DNA of 64,000 bases. Source: an uncultured Erysipelotrichaceae bacterium (lineage in GTDB: Bacteria; Bacillota_I; Bacilli_A; Erysipelotrichales; Erysipelotrichaceae). Both the position numbers and the translations under genes were made by a program. The notes under the pieces are model-generated. The model saw only the letters and a list, made by a program, of their open reading frames with translations, was not told the origin of the DNA and made no database searches. Of the stretch, positions 62,363 through 64,000 are shown piece after piece (the stretch's first letter is position 1; each line of letters begins with the position of its first letter). Location of the stretch: contig CATJXY010000050.1 of the NCBI GenBank assembly GCA_949744505.1, positions 27,261 through 91,260 on the forward strand, written 5' to 3'.

Positions 62363-62805
62363 AACATTCCTCCTAATGGCTTCATCATCAAATAAGCATC
62401 TTCTATCGGATTCGCATAATAACTTTTTCTAACATTAATTTGAATGAATCCATATTTCTCATACAAATTGATAGCTTTTTTATTAGAAATCCGAACTTCT
62501 AAAGATATATCTTCACAGCCGTTTTCTTCAGCCATACGAATCACATGATTCATTAATAATTTACTTAACCCTTTTCCTTGATACTTCTCAGCAACTCCAA
62601 GAGTCGTAATTTGTGCATGTTCAAATAAAATTAAAAAGCCAATATAACCTAAAATTTCTTCATTTTCTACCAGAACATAATCATGAGAAAACTCATTATT
62701 TTCAACTTGATAGACAAAATCTTCTTTTTTCCACGGCGATGAAAACAATTTCTTTTCTAATTCAAACACTTCTTCAATATCTGATTTTTTCATTTCTCGA
62801 ATCAT
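62359..62805 (-). CDS. rimI: RimI-type ribosomal protein alanine N-acetyltransferase
   Basis: 148 aa GNAT acetyltransferase. Acetyl-CoA loop LGVAEKYQGKGLSKLL (near residues 72-87) and LEVRISNKKAINLYEKYGF (near 101-119). Usually acetylates the N-terminus of bS18, though in this operon the substrate may differ. Lies between tsaB and tsaD with four-base overlaps. Confidence 0.9.
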   Translation of the reverse strand: MIREMKKSDIEEVFELEKKLFSSPWKKEDFVYQVENNEFSHDYVLVENEEILGYIGFLILFEHAQITTLGVAEKYQGKGLSKLLMNHVIRMAEENGCEDISLEVRISNKKAINLYEKYGFIQINVRKSYYANPIEDAYLMMKPLGGML

Positions 62806-63413
62806 GACTTTTTCACCAAATATTCTTCATTTGATTTAAGATATTCAGGAACAAGCAAATCAACATTTTCTTGTAGTTGCCAATGACTCTTTAAATCTAG
62901 GAAACTTTGACATAAATTAGGATAATTATCTTCTAATCCAAGAATAGAAGCATCTCCCAATACTTCTAAATCCACATGTGTATCTAAAATCGATTTTATT
63001 TCATCAACTGATAAAGCACTTTCCTTACCAATAAGAACACCTTTTTTGTATATTGCAAAATAACCTCTTTTTCCTCTTGCATCCATTACAACTGCCACTT
63101 CTTCTTTATTTGAAGCAATTAATTGTAACGATGATAATGTATAAAGCGGAATATTTCCCATTTTGCACATTACTTTTGCAACAGTCATGGCAATACGTAC
63201 TCCGGTATAGCTTCCCGGGCCTTTCGTAACAACAACCTGATTGATTTCATGAGAAGAAATGTGTGCTTCTTCCAAGCACTTTATTAATTCAGGAAAAATC
63301 AATTCGCTTTGTCTTTTCCAACTGTTTATATTACGGTACGAAACAATTTTATCATCTCGAATAAGAGAAAGAATTAAAAATTTATTACTTGTATCCATAC
63401 ATAATGTAATCAT
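62802..63413 (-). CDS. tsaB: t6A-modification protein TsaB
   Basis: 203 aa. ASKHA fold: LCMDTSNKFLILSLI start and VVTKGPGSYTGVRIAMTVAK (near residues 61-80). TsaB lacks its own catalysis and activates TsaD in the TsaBDE complex. Four-base overlaps with tsaE and rimI. Confidence 0.93.
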   Translation of the reverse strand: MITLCMDTSNKFLILSLIRDDKIVSYRNINSWKRQSELIFPELIKCLEEAHISSHEINQVVVTKGPGSYTGVRIAMTVAKVMCKMGNIPLYTLSSLQLIASNKEEVAVVMDARGKRGYFAIYKKGVLIGKESALSVDEIKSILDTHVDLEVLGDASILGLEDNYPNLCQSFLDLKSHWQLQENVDLLVPEYLKSNEEYLVKKS

Positions 63414-63859
63414 ACCAATTCCTCCAAAAGTTTCTCATAGACTTTTCCATAGGGCTTAAAAATAAATTCGCGAACATCATGATCATGTATATAAACTTCA
63501 ATTTCCAATCTTTCATCCGTGATATCTTCTCTCATAAAATCAGGCCATTCAATAACGGTAAGACCTTGATCTTCCATTAATTCATCAAATCCCAAATCTT
63601 GATATCCACCTTCTAAACGATATGCATCAATATGATAAAGAGGCATTCTTCCTCTATAAACTTTTAATATTGTAAAAGTAGGACTACTTACTGTTTTTTT
63701 AATTCCCAGTCCTTTCGCAATTCCTTGTGTAAAAGTAGTTTTACCTGCACCCAAATCGCCGGCCAAAGTAATAACCATATTTTCTTCTACGATAGAACCT
63801 AATTTTTCGCCTAACATTTTTGTTTCTATAGCACTGTTACATATTTTTTTTACCAGCAT
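63410..63859 (-). CDS. tsaE: t6A-modification ATPase TsaE
   Basis: 149 aa. Walker A AGDLGAGKTTFTQG (residues 33-46), SSPTFTILKVY, and ditto IDAYRLEG and VIEWPD. It powers turnover of the TsaBD complex. First gene of the tsaE-tsaB-rimI-tsaD operon, with an extended -10 upstream. RBS GGAAGTGAAATAG. Confidence 0.95.
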   Translation of the reverse strand: MLVKKICNSAIETKMLGEKLGSIVEENMVITLAGDLGAGKTTFTQGIAKGLGIKKTVSSPTFTILKVYRGRMPLYHIDAYRLEGGYQDLGFDELMEDQGLTVIEWPDFMREDITDERLEIEVYIHDHDVREFIFKPYGKVYEKLLEELV

Positions 63860-63884
63860 CTATTTCACTTCCAATCCAGCAAAC

Positions 63885-63893
63885 ATTATATCA
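63885..63893 (-). promoter_or_regulatory. Extended -10 promoter of the tsaE operon
   Basis: Minus strand TGATATAAT (-10 at 63890-63885). A weak plus-strand promoter (TTCACT 63864-63869, TATATC 63887-63892, 17 bases apart) overlaps it and could transcribe the adjacent structured RNA. Confidence 0.5.
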
Positions 63894-63912
63894 CGAAAAA
63901 AGGTTAAAAAAA

Positions 63913-64000
63913 AGACTCACCTTAGGAAAGGGGAATCTAAATAGGTGGGGGACCCGGCAACGCGCTATTTTCACAAGGGCAAACCTTGCTATCGTCACCA
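63913..64000 (+). promoter_or_regulatory. Partial structured RNA resembling a c-di-AMP (ydaO/yuaA) riboswitch
   Basis: CACCT pairs with AGGTG (about 63918 and 63942), and the second arm is followed at once by GGGGACCC. This is the 5' layout of the ydaO/yuaA family (stem, then GGGGACC or GGGGAACC). A further hairpin CAAGG-GCAAA-CCTTG lies close to the right edge. The expected downstream GGGGTGAATC motif is beyond the window. If real, the controlled gene lies to the right on the plus strand. Confidence 0.5.

Noticed and set aside
63913..64000. The right-edge structured sequence as 5S rRNA or SRP RNA
   Set aside because: The reverse complement begins like 5S (TGGTGACGATAGC) but the conserved 5S centre is absent. 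GCAACGC recalls 4.5S RNA, but GGTCCGGAAGGAAGCAGCC is not found.
63913..64000. The right-edge RNA as a SAM-I or cobalamin riboswitch
   Set aside because: CCCGGCAAC is shared with SAM-I and AAAGGGAA with cobalamin switches, but the other conserved boxes are missing and the stem-then-GGGGACCC layout fits ydaO better.
1..64000. CRISPR arrays, insertion sequences, integrase, prophage module
   Set aside because: No regularly spaced identical repeats, transposase motifs or phage structural genes were found in the window.

Overview
The window is AT-rich, Gram-positive (Firmicutes/Bacillota) chromosome. It uses the standard code, since TGA is a normal stop in several genes. Gene content and order (yqeH-yhbY-nadD/yqeK-rsfS-yqeM, tsaE-tsaB-rimI-tsaD beside rex, parE-parC, ffh, an asnS T-box, DegV, YuiD, CvfD beside pgi) suggest an Erysipelotrichia-like host. 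That placement is inference from content; no rRNA is present. Most genes lie on the minus strand, and no stretch longer than about 300 bases lacks a gene. I see no CRISPR array, insertion sequence, integrase or rRNA.

Left part (1-17.5 kb): a BTAD regulator and a GGDEF protein that share a C-terminal domain; an AAA-CYTH NTPase; a papain-like NlpC/P60 protein; a heterodimeric ABC exporter whose first subunit carries an in-frame stop; a MoxR-DUF58-DUF4129 operon; and a seven-gene ribosome-assembly operon (yqeH to a DedA protein) in which NadD survives only as a degenerate domain fused to YqeK.

Middle (17.5-37 kb): a membrane protein joining a zinc ribbon, a TIR domain, TPR-like helices, one membrane helix and an exported DUF6273-like domain. 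Next come an EF-G-like GTPase and an ankyrin protein, preceded by an unlisted 33-codon ORF that ends in a terminator and has a dense upstream control region. Then follow two unexported cell-wall-binding proteins, DegV, tRNA-His, dCMP deaminase, a helicase-nuclease fusion, a two-component system with four operator-like repeats at exact 11-bp spacing, an M23 peptidase, pgi/cvfD and NifU.

Right part (37-64 kb): a compact seven-gene Tad/Flp pilus locus; ffh; a Y-family polymerase with YolD; topoisomerase IV; plsY; rmuC; a split Alg13/Alg14-like glycosyltransferase; ptsI behind an orphan acyl carrier protein; a CPBP-like membrane protein with unknown partners; a GT51 transglycosylase; an ABC-F protein; asnS with its T-box; rex; and the t6A genes. 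The right edge cuts into a structured RNA on the plus strand that resembles the 5' half of a c-di-AMP (ydaO/yuaA) riboswitch.

Many starts were moved from the longest frame to an internal ATG, TTG, GTG or CTG with a good ribosome binding site; the reason is given in each entry. All promoters, terminators and operators are read by eye.
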